Under the pieces are notes generated by a model. It made no database searches. It was not told the origin of the DNA and worked only from the letters and a program-made list of their open reading frames with translations. From Alteromonas sp. 5E99-2 (GTDB taxonomy: Bacteria; Pseudomonadota; Gammaproteobacteria; Enterobacterales; Alteromonadaceae), in assembly GCF_017368475.1 (NCBI RefSeq), contig NZ_JAFNJE010000004.1:124001-188000 (forward strand): DNA of 64,000 nt, written 5' to 3'. Positions 10,086 to 19,488 of this stretch are shown one piece after another (within the stretch, counting starts at the first letter, position 1; every line of letters begins with the position of its first letter). Made by a program: the position numbers and the translations under genes.

Positions 10086-11783
10086 CTATTCATCCTGAAG
10101 TAACCAGCCTTTGACCACTTGAGCAGAAAGTTCTGGCTCATTGGCAACAAGGGCACGTACTGCTTTAAGTACATCTTCGTCTTTATGTAAGTCAGGTAAC
10201 ATTAATGAGCCATCGGCGGCAAAACCAACTTGCCCTTCATCAAACTCTTCTGACAACATACTTATGGTTTCATCACCCAAATCTAAACTGTCATCAGCAT
10301 CAAATTCGTCGGAATTAGCCGTTTCTTCAGGGTTAATCAACTTACGCATCATCGGGCGTACAACAACAAAGAACAACACAATGATTACTAAGCCACCCAT
10401 GACTATTTTCACTAATGGCAAAAATGAAGGGCGTTCCCACAAGGGTAAATCTGCAACTTCACCTTCTTCAAACCGTTTAAATGGAATACTGACGACTTCC
10501 AGTGAATCTCCGCGGGTAACGTCGAATCCTATACCGCCTTGTAATAAACGACGAATATTTAGTATTTCCTCTTGGGTACGAGGCTCACTGGTTACCGTTC
10601 CATCTTCAGCAGTAACAGACTTGTGATCCACCGCAACTGAGACACTTAAGCGGCTCATAACACCGGTTTGCTGCTTAGTGTGGCTTATTGTTGTATCTAA
10701 TTCATAGTTGCGGGTTTGTTCTTTGCTGTTGCGCCCTGGAATGGGTACTGAACGACCACCACCATTGGCTTCTTCGGGAATATTGGATTCTAGTGGAGGT
10801 TGGTTTGATAACGCACCTGGTATACCTGAGTTTACCGACCCTGTACTGTTCTGTTCAACGATCATTTCACTGCGCACTGCAGGTAAATCAGGATTGTATC
10901 GGCGCTGTGTTTGTTCCACCGAAGTAAAATCCATACTGACATCCGCTTGTGCCGTGTAGTTTCCTAAGCCAATAACAGGAATGAGTATGGCATCAATTTT
11001 CTTTAAATACTCTTGTTCTCTTTGTCGTTCTAGTTCGTACTCTTTTCTTGCTCTAGCACTCATTGAATCTTGAGAGCCTGAATTGAGAAGACGTCCGTTA
11101 CTGTCGGTAATAGTTACCTTTGAGGGCTCCATACCTTGTACCGCGGAAGCTACAATATCAACAATGGCGTCAACTTCTTCGCCCGCAATAACTCGTCCTC
11201 GTTGCGCGGTAAGAACTACTGTCGCGCTGGCTTTCTTTTCTCTACGAGCAAATACATTTTCTTTCGGTAACGCCAGTAACACTCGTGCGCGGTTGACACT
11301 GGATATCTCTTCTATGGTTCTTGCAATTTGTTGTTCACGAGCATGTTTTAAACGTTCGCCTTCAAGCCGCTGGCTCACACCGAACCCCATATCTTGCATG
11401 ATAATATCAGAACCCGTATCGACATCTTGCGTAACGCCTTGACGCGCCATGCCCAGTTTAATGGTCTGATATTCATCACTGCGAACTAAAATGGTATTCC
11501 CGTCCAATTTATAGTCAATATCGCTAGCATCTAGAAAGTCTAGAGTTTCAATCAACTCTTCAGTTGGCATTTTTGCTAAGGGTCGATAATCTGGCTCTTG
11601 CATCCAGATAACAACCATTACGGAAATTGCGATACAAATCACCAAGACAACAACAAGTGTCATCTGGCGCATCATATCTGCCCCACTCAGAGCGTCAATA
11701 AACCCAGACTTTTGCTCTGCATCATTGTCTCCGATACCATTTGAGTCTGAAATTGCCAATTCGGTACTTGCACTATCTGCCAC
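10086..11783 (-). CDS. fliF: Flagellar MS-ring protein FliF
   Basis: Inner-membrane ring on which the flagellum assembles. Two membrane helices at about 45-65 (MTLVVVLVICIAISVMVVIWM) and 452-475 flank a large periplasmic part with the FliF/YscJ ring-building motif DYKLDGNTILVRSDEY. The C-terminal tail LVANEPELSAQVVKGWLLQDE is the FliG-binding peptide. At 565 residues it has normal length. It lies 12 bases after fliE. Confidence 0.98.
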   Translation of the reverse strand: MADSASTELAISDSNGIGDNDAEQKSGFIDALSGADMMRQMTLVVVLVICIAISVMVVIWMQEPDYRPLAKMPTEELIETLDFLDASDIDYKLDGNTILVRSDEYQTIKLGMARQGVTQDVDTGSDIIMQDMGFGVSQRLEGERLKHAREQQIARTIEEISSVNRARVLLALPKENVFARREKKASATVVLTAQRGRVIAGEEVDAIVDIVASAVQGMEPSKVTITDSNGRLLNSGSQDSMSARARKEYELERQREQEYLKKIDAILIPVIGLGNYTAQADVSMDFTSVEQTQRRYNPDLPAVRSEMIVEQNSTGSVNSGIPGALSNQPPLESNIPEEANGGGRSVPIPGRNSKEQTRNYELDTTISHTKQQTGVMSRLSVSVAVDHKSVTAEDGTVTSEPRTQEEILNIRRLLQGGIGFDVTRGDSLEVVSIPFKRFEEGEVADLPLWERPSFLPLVKIVMGGLVIIVLFFVVVRPMMRKLINPEETANSDEFDADDSLDLGDETISMLSEEFDEGQVGFAADGSLMLPDLHKDEDVLKAVRALVANEPELSAQVVKGWLLQDE

Positions 11784-11795
11784 GAGAATCTACTC

Positions 11796-12128
11796 CTAAA
11801 CCGGCATATTCATGATTTGTTTGTATGCTTCAAGTACTTTGTTTCTCACTTGTACTGTTGCTTCAAACGCAATACCCGCTTTTTCTTTTGCAACCATCAC
11901 ATCAGCTAAACTGATGTTGGGTTCACCTAATTCAAAACTATGCTGCATATCACGGGCTTTATAACCCATGTCATTTACATTACCTATTGCATCGCCAAGA
12001 AGTTCTGCAAAGTTTTGTTGTGCTGGGTTGTTAGGGGTAACAGTAGGAATGTTGTTAGGAGAAATGCTATTGATTTCTCCCATCATGGCTTGCATTTCTT
12101 GATATAAGCTATTGCCTTTAATGTCCAT
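11796..12128 (-). CDS. fliE: Flagellar hook-basal body complex protein FliE
   Basis: Rod-base adaptor between the MS ring and the rod. I chose the ATG at 12126-12128 (MDIKGNSLYQEM, 110 residues) because a GAGAGAG ribosome-binding-like stretch precedes it; the open frame reaches back to a TTG at 12146. The C-terminal half carries the conserved pattern ISLADVMVAKEKAGIAFEATVQVRNKVLEAYKQIMNMPV-like core. It is the first gene of the operon and is preceded by the sigma-54 promoter at 12195-12212. Confidence 0.95.
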   Translation of the reverse strand: MDIKGNSLYQEMQAMMGEINSISPNNIPTVTPNNPAQQNFAELLGDAIGNVNDMGYKARDMQHSFELGEPNISLADVMVAKEKAGIAFEATVQVRNKVLEAYKQIMNMPV

Positions 12129-12194
12129 GATACTGTGCTCTCTCAATGCGGTAAGTCAAAATATTGGCGATGTTAATCGCAGTTATAGAGAGAA

Positions 12195-12212
12195 TTGCAA
12201 GGAGCTTGCCAA
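12195..12212 (-). promoter_or_regulatory. Sigma-54 promoter of the fliE-R operon
   Basis: The minus strand reads TTGGCAAGCTCCTTGCAA, with GG and GC separated by exactly 10 bases, as the sigma-54 -24/-12 consensus (TGGCA...TTGCA) requires. It lies about 65 bases before the fliE ATG, with no gene between. In Vibrio-type hierarchies this operon is sigma-54/FlrA dependent, which fits the adjacent flr genes. Confidence 0.88.
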
Positions 12213-12215
12213 CAA

Positions 12216-12239
12216 TAAAAAACCCGCTATTAAGCGGGT
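12216..12239 (-). terminator. Intrinsic terminator overlapping the flrC stop
   Basis: The minus strand has ACCCGCT-TAAT-AGCGGGT followed by TTTTT, a 7-bp GC-rich stem with a T run. The left arm contains the last codons and the TAA of flrC. It ends transcription of flrBC only 4 bases before the fliE sigma-54 promoter, insulating the two units. Confidence 0.88.
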
Positions 12240-13573
12240 ACGTCTACACCAGATTCTCGCATTTTTGCGAGCTTATATCGCAGTGTTCGAGGACTAATAC
12301 CCAGCTTTTCTGCGACATCTTTTCGCTTGCCATTACACAAAGTCAGCGTATCTAAAATAATTTGGTGTTCTTGCTGTCGAAGTTCAGACCCCAACTTGCT
12401 GTCAGCATCTTCTTCGCTAACGACCTCATGTTCAACTTGTGCCCATGCAGTGTCAGTTTCAATGAGCAAATCAGAAGAGTCAATTTCTCCGTTTTCACAT
12501 AGGATCAAGGCACGCTGTATTACATTATCTAACTCACGTACATTACCTGGCCACTGGTGTTGAACTAACTTGTTTCTTGCAGCTGCATTCAATTTACACA
12601 CTTCACTATTCTGAGCCTGTGAATAGCGATGTATCAAATGCTCAGCCAAAGGCAATATATCACCAGGTCTTTGATGTAAAGGACGCCACACTAATGGGAA
12701 TACGTTTAGTCGGTAATACAAATCTTCCCGGAAAACCCCTTCAGCGACGGCTTGTTTCACATCTCTATTACTGGTTGCAACCACTCTTACGTTTAATGAA
12801 ATTGTTTTACGAGCACCTAACCGTTCCACTTCTCTTTCTTGGAGAACCCGCAGAAGCTTGGCTTGAAGCGCTAAATCCATTTCAGTAATTTCGTCTAGCA
12901 GTAAAGTGCCATTTTGTGCTTGTTCAAATTTTCCAGGACAGGCTTGCACTGCGCCAGTAAAGGCCCCTTTTTCATACCCAAAGAGTGTTGCTTCAAGCAT
13001 ATTTTCTGGAATCGCCGCACAATTTATTGCAACAAAAGGTTCATTCGCTCTAGGCGACATATCATGAACATAACGAGAAATAACTTCTTTACCCGAGCCA
13101 CTTGGCCCTAAAACCATAACGGTCGCGTCTGTTTTCGCCACTTTTCTAGCTAAATTTAATAACTGCAAACTCGATTCGTCTTCAACCACTGGATTGCCTT
13201 TTACGACCTTTTTAGCAGGAGCGTAACGTTCAACTAAATTGATTAATACCTGAGGTGCAAAGGGTTTTGATAAGTAGTCCGTAGCGCCATCTTTCATGGC
13301 TTGTACTGCATCGTCAATTTTCGCAAATGCCGTCATTAAGATAACAGGAGTATTGTTACTTTTTGCCTTAATTGACTTTAGTAAGGAAAGACCGTCCATT
13401 CCCCCCATTTGAATGTCACTAATGACGAGGTCAACAGATTGACGACTTAGCTCTATAAGCGCCTGCTCAGCACTTTCAGCTTCTACGGTTTCGTAGTTAG
13501 CAAGAGTCAAGGTGTCATTCAGAGCTTCGCGTAATCCTGCATCATCTTCAACTATTAGAATTTTCGTAGCCAT
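12230..13573 (-). CDS. flrC: Sigma-54-dependent flagellar response regulator FlrC/FleR
   Basis: NtrC-type activator of the hook, rod and some late flagellar genes. The receiver domain has acidic residues D10/D11 and phospho-acceptor D53 (LVISDIQMGGMDG). The AAA+ domain has Walker A GPSGSGKE at 156-163 and the sigma-54-contacting GAFTGA loop at 203-208. A Fis-type helix-turn-helix lies at about 405-440 (DVAEKLGISPRTLRYKLAKM). The gene follows flrB with a 2-base gap. At 447 residues it is complete. Confidence 0.96.
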   Translation of the reverse strand: MATKILIVEDDAGLREALNDTLTLANYETVEAESAEQALIELSRQSVDLVISDIQMGGMDGLSLLKSIKAKSNNTPVILMTAFAKIDDAVQAMKDGATDYLSKPFAPQVLINLVERYAPAKKVVKGNPVVEDESSLQLLNLARKVAKTDATVMVLGPSGSGKEVISRYVHDMSPRANEPFVAINCAAIPENMLEATLFGYEKGAFTGAVQACPGKFEQAQNGTLLLDEITEMDLALQAKLLRVLQEREVERLGARKTISLNVRVVATSNRDVKQAVAEGVFREDLYYRLNVFPLVWRPLHQRPGDILPLAEHLIHRYSQAQNSEVCKLNAAARNKLVQHQWPGNVRELDNVIQRALILCENGEIDSSDLLIETDTAWAQVEHEVVSEEDADSKLGSELRQQEHQIILDTLTLCNGKRKDVAEKLGISPRTLRYKLAKMRESGVDVPA

Positions 13574-13575
13574 GG

Positions 13576-14595
13576 TTATTCTCCTGACGCTAAAGATAAG
13601 CTAGCTTGAGCTGGCAAAGTTAAAATAAAGTGAGCGCCTCTATCTGTTTCGTTTTTCAAAGTAACATTCCCCCCGTGAGACTGCATAACCGACTTAACCA
13701 CAGCAAGCCCTAAGCCTGTTCCATTGGTCTTGGTTGTATAAAAAGGAGAAAAAATTTGCTTCATAATACCAAAAGGAACACCTGGTCCTTGGTCAATAAC
13801 ATGAATAGACACATCATTTTGAAGCCATTCAACACGCACATTGACATCATCACCAGGCTGGCTTACTTGAATGGCATTATCAATCAAATTAAGCAAAGCG
13901 CCTTGTAGTGCTGTTAGATTTCCTGAAATAGTCATTGGTAAATCGACATCATCTACCTTTAAATTCACTTTTCTCTTATCTGCTAAAATTTGAGCTGTGG
14001 GTAACACTGAATTAAAAATATCAGCCATTGTTAACGGCGCAAGTACTTGTTGATCACCACTTTTAGCAAACAACAGCATGTCATTAACTTGGCTTTCAAG
14101 CTCTTTTAGCCTGTCGTTAACTCGGTTACTGAATTTGACTCTTGTGGCATCATCCATAGTTGGCTGAACTAAGTTCGCGGCATACAACATAGCTGCAGAT
14201 AATGGCGTTCTAATTTGATGAGCAAGTGACGCCACCATATTTCCAAGTGACGATAAGCGTTGCATGTGACTGATTCTTGACTGAAGCTGTCTTGTTTCTG
14301 TTAAGTCAGTTAACAGAATAAGTTGGCCCGGCTCACCTTCCAAAGGAGATATAGCTAACTTCACTCGTTTTCCATTGGTAAGGGATACTTCATGACCATC
14401 ATCGGCTCTTGGCTTAAATGCACGGGCAATAACGTCTCGCCATAGCTCATTTTCCAAAGGCTCGCCTAATAGCTCAATAGCTTGAGGGTTAGATTGTATT
14501 ACAACCCCTTTGCCATTAATTACAACGACCCCAGCAGGAAGCACTTTAAGAAGACTTTCCAGTCTATTAGCTTGTAGAGTTTGAGATGTAGTCAC
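13576..14595 (-). CDS. flrB: Flagellar sensor histidine kinase FlrB/FleS
   Basis: Cytoplasmic kinase partner of FlrC. It has a PAS-like N-terminal sensor (about 10-100, GVVVINGKGVVIQSNPQAIELLG), a HisKA domain with phospho-acceptor H126 in SLAHQIRTPLSAA, and an HATPase domain with N box NLIDNAIQVS, GPGVPFG and GTGLGLAVV. There is no membrane segment, as in other FlrB/FleS kinases. It is the first gene after the sigma-54 promoter at 14665-14682, so flrBC is probably switched on by FlrA. Confidence 0.95.
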   Translation of the reverse strand: MTTSQTLQANRLESLLKVLPAGVVVINGKGVVIQSNPQAIELLGEPLENELWRDVIARAFKPRADDGHEVSLTNGKRVKLAISPLEGEPGQLILLTDLTETRQLQSRISHMQRLSSLGNMVASLAHQIRTPLSAAMLYAANLVQPTMDDATRVKFSNRVNDRLKELESQVNDMLLFAKSGDQQVLAPLTMADIFNSVLPTAQILADKRKVNLKVDDVDLPMTISGNLTALQGALLNLIDNAIQVSQPGDDVNVRVEWLQNDVSIHVIDQGPGVPFGIMKQIFSPFYTTKTNGTGLGLAVVKSVMQSHGGNVTLKNETDRGAHFILTLPAQASLSLASGE

Positions 14596-14664
14596 TTTGA
14601 ATCCTCACTTATTAAGCGTTAAGGCGTCATTTTTTTATGAATAACGCTTTGCTATAAGGAGGGA

Positions 14665-14682
14665 TTGCAGAAGGTGTGCCAG
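14665..14682 (-). promoter_or_regulatory. Sigma-54 promoter of flrBC
   Basis: The minus strand reads CTGGCACACCTTCTGCAA, with GG-N10-GC spacing and TGGCAC intact. It lies 70 bases before the flrB start. This matches the known FlrA/sigma-54 dependence of flrBC in Vibrio. Confidence 0.87.
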
Positions 14683-14741
14683 TTTTTTGTTAGATTTTCG
14701 CCAAAATCTTGGCAGGCAGTCTAATTTATATTAAAAATACC

Positions 14742-16211
14742 TTAGGGTTTATCTTTAGCAATGTCGTATTTACGCATTTTTTCAACCAAGGTAGTGCGAC
14801 GCATTCCAAGTTTATCCGCAGCTCTAGCCACCACCCATTCCGTTTGCTCAAGGGCTTGGGTAATCATGCTTGTTTCTAAATCTGATAAATATTCCTTCAG
14901 ATTCACACCTTCATCAGGTAAGTGACTACTTTGAGCAGCACCAGAACCAACTTGGCTAATAAGCTCATGATTTTCTTCTATTTCGTCCGCAGCTGATTCC
15001 GCAAAAAGAGTATTAAAAGCTTCTCTCTCTAATACTTCTTCTGGATATTCAGGTTGATATTCACTGAAGTCACCATGCTGATATTTTTCTGGTAAATCAG
15101 TAACGTCAACAATTTGTCCTGGATTCAAAATAGTCAATCGCTCAACTAAGTTTGATAACTCCCTGACATTTCCAGGCCATGAGTGTTCCATCAACGAGCT
15201 CAAAGCTTGTTCAGTAAAACGCAATCCTGGGGCCCCGTCTTTTGTTAACCGACTCATCAACTCCTGTAATAACAGAGGAATGTCATCTTTCCTTTCTTTC
15301 AACGCAGGACTAATGATAGGGAATACATTTAGACGGTAATATAAATCTTCCCTAAATTTATCCTCTTCAATCATAGTTTCTAAATTTCTATGAGTCGCGG
15401 CAATAATACGCACATTACACTTAATAGGCTTACTTCCACCAATGCGCTCATAAGTGCGCTCTTGTAACACTCGAAGAAGCTTAACTTGCATCTGTAATGG
15501 CATATCACCAATTTCATCTAAGAAGAGTGTTCCGCCTTCCGCTAACTCAAAGCGTCCCTTTCTAGCGCTTACTGCGCCAGTAAATGCGCCTTTCTCATGA
15601 CCAAATAGCTCACTTTCTAACAATTCTCCGGGGATCGCACCACAGTTTAAAGGTATGAAAGGACCCGATTGACGTTTTGATAAATAGTGAACATTTCTGG
15701 CAACCACTTCTTTACCAGTTCCCGACTCGCCTAATATAATTACGCTAGCATCAGTAGGAGCAACTTGTTCTACTAAGTGACGCACATGTTGAATTTGCTT
15801 ACTCTTTCCGACCAAACTACGAAATAACATCATTGTCGGCACAGTACCAGCTTGACGAGCTGGATGTTGACTCGTGTATTCTTGGCAACGATGTAATGCT
15901 TGTGTCAATGCGGGATAAGTAACAGGTTGAACTAAATGACACACTATATTTTTAGGAAAATGGTCTGCATTTTCTTGTGAGCCTATGCAAATGAATGCAG
16001 TTTCAGGCATCGCGGGAATAATAGGAATAATACTATCCATAGACTGGCAATTAAAAATAACTGCATCAGGAACACTTTCAGCTTTACTGTTAGTAACCGA
16101 TTCAAATTCATCCGACGAGCACGCATGAAAAGTTTCGCCTAGAAAAGATAATATTGTGCTGAGTTCTTGTTTAAAAGACTTATGGTCTGAAACAAGCAAA
16201 ATACCTTTCAT
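14742..16211 (-). CDS. flrA: Flagellar master regulator FlrA/FleQ
   Basis: Sigma-54 enhancer-binding protein at the top of the flagellar hierarchy. The N-terminal FleQ domain (about 1-115) looks like a receiver but has N54 where the phospho-acceptor Asp would be (VIFNCQS), as usual in this group. The AAA+ domain has Walker A GESGTGKE at 161-168 and GAFTGA at 208-213. A Fis-type helix-turn-helix lies near the C-terminus ([20 protein letters not shown]). At 489 residues it has full length. FleQ proteins also bind cyclic di-GMP, but this cannot be judged from sequence here. Confidence 0.95.
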   Translation of the reverse strand: MKGILLVSDHKSFKQELSTILSFLGETFHACSSDEFESVTNSKAESVPDAVIFNCQSMDSIIPIIPAMPETAFICIGSQENADHFPKNIVCHLVQPVTYPALTQALHRCQEYTSQHPARQAGTVPTMMLFRSLVGKSKQIQHVRHLVEQVAPTDASVIILGESGTGKEVVARNVHYLSKRQSGPFIPLNCGAIPGELLESELFGHEKGAFTGAVSARKGRFELAEGGTLFLDEIGDMPLQMQVKLLRVLQERTYERIGGSKPIKCNVRIIAATHRNLETMIEEDKFREDLYYRLNVFPIISPALKERKDDIPLLLQELMSRLTKDGAPGLRFTEQALSSLMEHSWPGNVRELSNLVERLTILNPGQIVDVTDLPEKYQHGDFSEYQPEYPEEVLEREAFNTLFAESAADEIEENHELISQVGSGAAQSSHLPDEGVNLKEYLSDLETSMITQALEQTEWVVARAADKLGMRRTTLVEKMRKYDIAKDKP

Positions 16212-16263
16212 TCATTCCCCAAAGACACTGCGTTAATTTTAATTTTTAGTATTTGCAGTCTTG

Positions 16264-16291
16264 ATTGTATATCCTACTTCGCGGATCGCAA
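16264..16291 (-). promoter_or_regulatory. Candidate sigma-70 promoter of flrA
   Basis: The minus strand has TTGCGA, 16 bases, then TACAAT, located 53-80 bases before the flrA ATG. No sigma-54 or sigma-28 match is present here, as expected for the gene at the top of the cascade. Confidence 0.45.
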
Positions 16292-16314
16292 CTGAAAGCA
16301 GCTATTTCACCCAT

Positions 16315-16342
16315 AAAAAAAGCAGCTATTGCTGCTTTTTTC
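16315..16342 (-). terminator. Bidirectional-looking intrinsic terminator
   Basis: AGCAGC-TATT-GCTGCT with an A run before and a T run after, so it works on either strand. It lies 16 bases after the stop of the flagellin-like gene at 16359-17156 and separates it from flrA. Confidence 0.88.
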
Positions 16343-16358
16343 TACATTAAACAGATAT

Positions 16359-17156
16359 TTAATTAAGGAGAGCCAAAACTTGCCCTTGTTGTTGGTTTGC
16401 TTGTGCTTGTATTGTGAGCGCAGCTTGGCTTTGTACATTAGAAGCCGAAAGGCTTGCTGTAGATTGCGCAAAATCAGTATCTGCGATACGCCCTCTAGCA
16501 GCAGAAACATTGACGTCACTTTGGGATAAATTTCTCGCTGTGCTCTCGAATCTACTTTGTACAGCACCTAGTTCACTTCGGGCTGATCCAACAGATTCAA
16601 TGGCCGCATCTGTAGCTGCTAACGAGTCTTCGATTGATTGAGTCGTCACATCAACATTTAAGATTGCATCAAGTTCTTCATTGAAATTTTGTGTGCTTAC
16701 ATCAATTTGATTACCTGCATCTGAACCAACCTGAAAACTGATACCGCCGTCTTCACTCAATAACGCTTGGCCTGCAAAGTTGGTTTGTTCAATGGTTTGT
16801 GAAATGTTGTCTTGCAACGCAGAAATCTCGCCCTGAATAGCGGTTCTGTCAGAGTCGCTTAAAATGCCATTACCTGACTGAATGGTTAATTCACGAATAC
16901 GGTTCACGTCTTCGTTTATTCCTGACAAGCCACCTTCAGCGACTTGCGCCAAAGATATACCATCAAAAGAATTGGAGATAGCCTGACGGTTACCTTCTAC
17001 TTCTGTGGTTAATCTGTCTATAATTTGTTGAGCTGCAGCACCATCTGCTGCACTATTAATTCTTCGCCCCGACGAAAGCTCTTCCAATCGCTGCTCTTGC
17101 TGCTGTTGGACTTGCTGTAATATGGACGAAGTACCTACTGTATTTATTGATGACAT
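16359..17156 (-). CDS. Divergent flagellin-like protein
   Basis: A 265-residue protein with the flagellin D0/D1 layout: N-terminal SSGRRINSAADGAAAQQIIDRLT near residues 28-50 and C-terminal RNLSQSDVNVSAARGRIADTDFAQSTA. It differs clearly from the three flagellins at 38357-42506: it starts MSSINTVGTSSILQQVQQQQ instead of MSLFVNTN, and ends QQQGQVLALLN instead of QRPQ[AT]ALSLLG. It has no D2/D3 insert. It stands alone between flrA and the glycosylation island, with a terminator behind it and no clear sigma-28 or sigma-54 promoter in the 197 bases before it. It may be a minor filament subunit or a filament-junction variant. Confidence 0.85.
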   Translation of the reverse strand: MSSINTVGTSSILQQVQQQQEQRLEELSSGRRINSAADGAAAQQIIDRLTTEVEGNRQAISNSFDGISLAQVAEGGLSGINEDVNRIRELTIQSGNGILSDSDRTAIQGEISALQDNISQTIEQTNFAGQALLSEDGGISFQVGSDAGNQIDVSTQNFNEELDAILNVDVTTQSIEDSLAATDAAIESVGSARSELGAVQSRFESTARNLSQSDVNVSAARGRIADTDFAQSTASLSASNVQSQAALTIQAQANQQQGQVLALLN

Positions 17157-17353
17157 AGTTCACCCCTCTTAAATTCAGTATACACATAATAAAACGTCAG
17201 CTCAAAGTTTGTACAACATACTTAGGTATACTATTTAATAACTATTTCATTCGCCACACCTTAATTAGCGAGATAACACAAGTATTTATGATTTCTTCCG
17301 ATAAAATAACTAACTCTATTTTTTCAACTAGGTCTGTTTAAAAACCCTACACC

Positions 17354-17884
17354 ATGCAGCAAAATACGTTTTTAATCCAAAAATTTGGAATGTCTCTTGT
17401 TCCACTAAGCTCAGACAATGTTGTTCAAGTGCTAGATTGGCGCAACTTGGATTTCGTTCGAGCGAATATGCTAAACCAACAAATAATCAATGCATCTGAA
17501 CACCAAGCTTGGTTTGAACGTGTTTGCCATGACGATAATGAGCTCCATTTCGTAATTGAATATAAAAATGCAGGTGTTGGCGCAGCAAATTTAAAATTGC
17601 AGGAAAAGTACGCTGAATCCGGTTTGTATTTAAGCGATGAGGCAATTAGAGGTAGCGCTTATGCATTTTTACCTTCACTTTTACTACTAGAGCTTGCATT
17701 TGACACATTAAAGCTTACCGAGGTCCGTGCAACAGTATTACTTCACAATACCTCAGCACTGCGTTTTAATACACAACAAGGGTATGAAATCGTGGAAGAA
17801 AATACGGATCATATTATGATGCGCATAACACCAGAGCTGTTTAACCCAAAAAAACAAAAACTCTATCGCTTTTTTGACAGGTAA
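17354..17884 (+). CDS. pseH: GNAT acetyltransferase, PseH-like
   Basis: Probable N-acetyltransferase acting on the 4-amino group of UDP-4-amino-4,6-dideoxy-AltNAc in pseudaminic-acid synthesis, the only step not encoded at 25260-30171. The 176-residue length, the VLDWRNLDFVRANM start of the core, SGLYLSDEAIRGSAYAF in the acetyl-CoA-binding region and NTSALRFNTQQGYEI near the end follow the PseH pattern. It is the first gene of a plus-strand cassette and lies 3 bases before an acyl carrier protein gene, so an ACP-bound acyl donor is a second possibility. Confidence 0.72.
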   Translation: MQQNTFLIQKFGMSLVPLSSDNVVQVLDWRNLDFVRANMLNQQIINASEHQAWFERVCHDDNELHFVIEYKNAGVGAANLKLQEKYAESGLYLSDEAIRGSAYAFLPSLLLLELAFDTLKLTEVRATVLLHNTSALRFNTQQGYEIVEENTDHIMMRITPELFNPKKQKLYRFFDR

Positions 17885-17887
17885 ATT

Positions 17888-18124
17888 ATGTCCAATACAA
17901 CACTAATCGATGTATTTAGTACATCACTTAATATCGAATCAAACCTAGTTGTCGATACACTCGCATATTCCGAGCACCCAAACTGGGATTCAACCGCTCA
18001 CATGATATTAATCACCGATTTAGAATCAGCATTTGATGTCATGCTTGAACCCGACGACATTATCGATATGAGTTCAGTGGCCAAAGCACGACGGATTTTA
18101 GCTAAGCATGGTGTGGCTTTTTAA
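17888..18124 (+). CDS. Acyl carrier protein
   Basis: A 78-residue acidic, helical protein with the 4'-phosphopantetheine attachment motif WDST, Ser35, followed by HMILITDLESAFDVMLEPDDI, the helix-II pattern of ACPs. It is a dedicated, non-FabD/AcpP-linked carrier: the stop overlaps the start of the ligase gene (TAATG), so the two are made together. It probably holds the acyl group that the next three proteins activate or reduce. Confidence 0.85.
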   Translation: MSNTTLIDVFSTSLNIESNLVVDTLAYSEHPNWDSTAHMILITDLESAFDVMLEPDDIIDMSSVAKARRILAKHGVAF

Positions 18125-19488
18125 TGAGTTTTTGGCAACTAAATGCAAATACGTCCGCTTTGGCTTGCATTGCCGAAGATGGTAGACGTGTAAGCTATAC
18201 TCAGTTGCAACTTGCCGTTGAAAAAAAGCGTGAAGCCCTTCCAGCTAAACGCACCCTATGTGCTATTCGCACGCAAAACACCCTAGCTACCTTAATCAAT
18301 TATCTCGCTTGTCTGCAAAGCGGGCACGCAACAATACTTATTGAAAAAAGCGCACCTGATGCGGCGCTGCTAGCAATAGAAAAAGAATACCGTCCAAATG
18401 TTACCTTAGACGAAGACACCATGACGTTTTCAGCAGATTGTGAGCATAACCTAGCTTCAGAGCTTGGATTATTATTAACCACATCTGGGTCGACAGGCAC
18501 TGCAAAATTTGTCTGTTTAAGCTTCGAAGCTCTAAAAGAAAATACCAGCAGCATTTGCTCTTATCTACCCATAAAAAGTACAGATACCGTACTCACCACA
18601 TTACCGTTTTCATATAGCTTTGGGCTATCTATAGTCAATACCCATTTAGCCAAACGCGCCTGTATCGTATTTAATAGCGCTAGCGTAATGAGCCCAGAGT
18701 TTTGGCAAAACGTAACTACCTACAATTGCACTGCACTTTATGGCGTACCATTTACATTCGAAACGCTGCGCCGAGTGGGTGGTTTAGTAAAACTGCCAAA
18801 GTCCATACGGTATCTGGCTCAAGCTGGCGGATATTTGAATAAGCAAACAAAACTCCTTTTTCATCAGCATTGCGAAAGCAACAACTTTGAATTTTATGTT
18901 ATGTATGGGCAAACAGAAGCGACCGCACGCATCGCATATTTACCTCCGGAGAAACTAAGCCAAAAACCAGACGCTATAGGTCAAGCCATTCCCGGCGGGC
19001 ATTTACGTTTAATAGACGAAGGCGGAAAGCCAGTTACTAGCGCAAATATAGCTGGTGAACTCGTTTATGAAGGCCCCAATATCATGTTGGGCTACGCCGA
19101 GTCATATCGCGATTTACAATTTTTCTCGAAATTGCAAACTCTTCCTACGGGCGACTTAGCTTTTTTCGACGAAGAGGGCGATTTCACATTACAAGGTAGA
19201 AAAAAACGCATTATTAAGCTCAACGGTGAACGTACCAATTTAGATGAAGTTGAAGCGATACTTGGACAAACCTTAGGGCCAATAAAAGTCATCGGTGAAG
19301 ATGACAAAATACATTGTTTTGCCGAGCAAAACTGCGGCGAAACCTCGGGTAAAAATGAACTTACCGCCAAGCACATAGCGACGTTACTAAAATTCCACCC
19401 TCGCGTTATTGAATTCACTTTTGTAGACTGCCTACCTGTACTTAGTAACGGCAAAGTGGATTACACGAGATTAAAAACCTTATGCTAA
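18124..19488 (+). CDS. AMP-forming acyl ligase (ANL family)
   Basis: Adenylates a carboxylic acid and most likely loads it on the ACP encoded just upstream. ANL motifs are visible: LLTTSGSTGTAKFV (A3, about 118-131), YGQTEATARIAYL (A5), TGDLAFFDEEGDFTLQGRKK (A7/A8) and NGKVDY (A10, catalytic Lys) near the end. At 454 residues it is short compared with usual 500-550 residue ligases. The substrate cannot be read from sequence. It overlaps the LuxE-like gene by 7 bases. Confidence 0.85.
   Translation: MSFWQLNANTSALACIAEDGRRVSYTQLQLAVEKKREALPAKRTLCAIRTQNTLATLINYLACLQSGHATILIEKSAPDAALLAIEKEYRPNVTLDEDTMTFSADCEHNLASELGLLLTTSGSTGTAKFVCLSFEALKENTSSICSYLPIKSTDTVLTTLPFSYSFGLSIVNTHLAKRACIVFNSASVMSPEFWQNVTTYNCTALYGVPFTFETLRRVGGLVKLPKSIRYLAQAGGYLNKQTKLLFHQHCESNNFEFYVMYGQTEATARIAYLPPEKLSQKPDAIGQAIPGGHLRLIDEGGKPVTSANIAGELVYEGPNIMLGYAESYRDLQFFSKLQTLPTGDLAFFDEEGDFTLQGRKKRIIKLNGERTNLDEVEAILGQTLGPIKVIGEDDKIHCFAEQNCGETSGKNELTAKHIATLLKFHPRVIEFTFVDCLPVLSNGKVDYTRLKTLC

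Noticed and set aside
14695-14741. Hairpin AGATTTT-GGCG-AAAATCT after flrA as a terminator
   Set aside because: The stem is AT-rich and no T run follows in the right place; flrA may read into the flrB promoter region.
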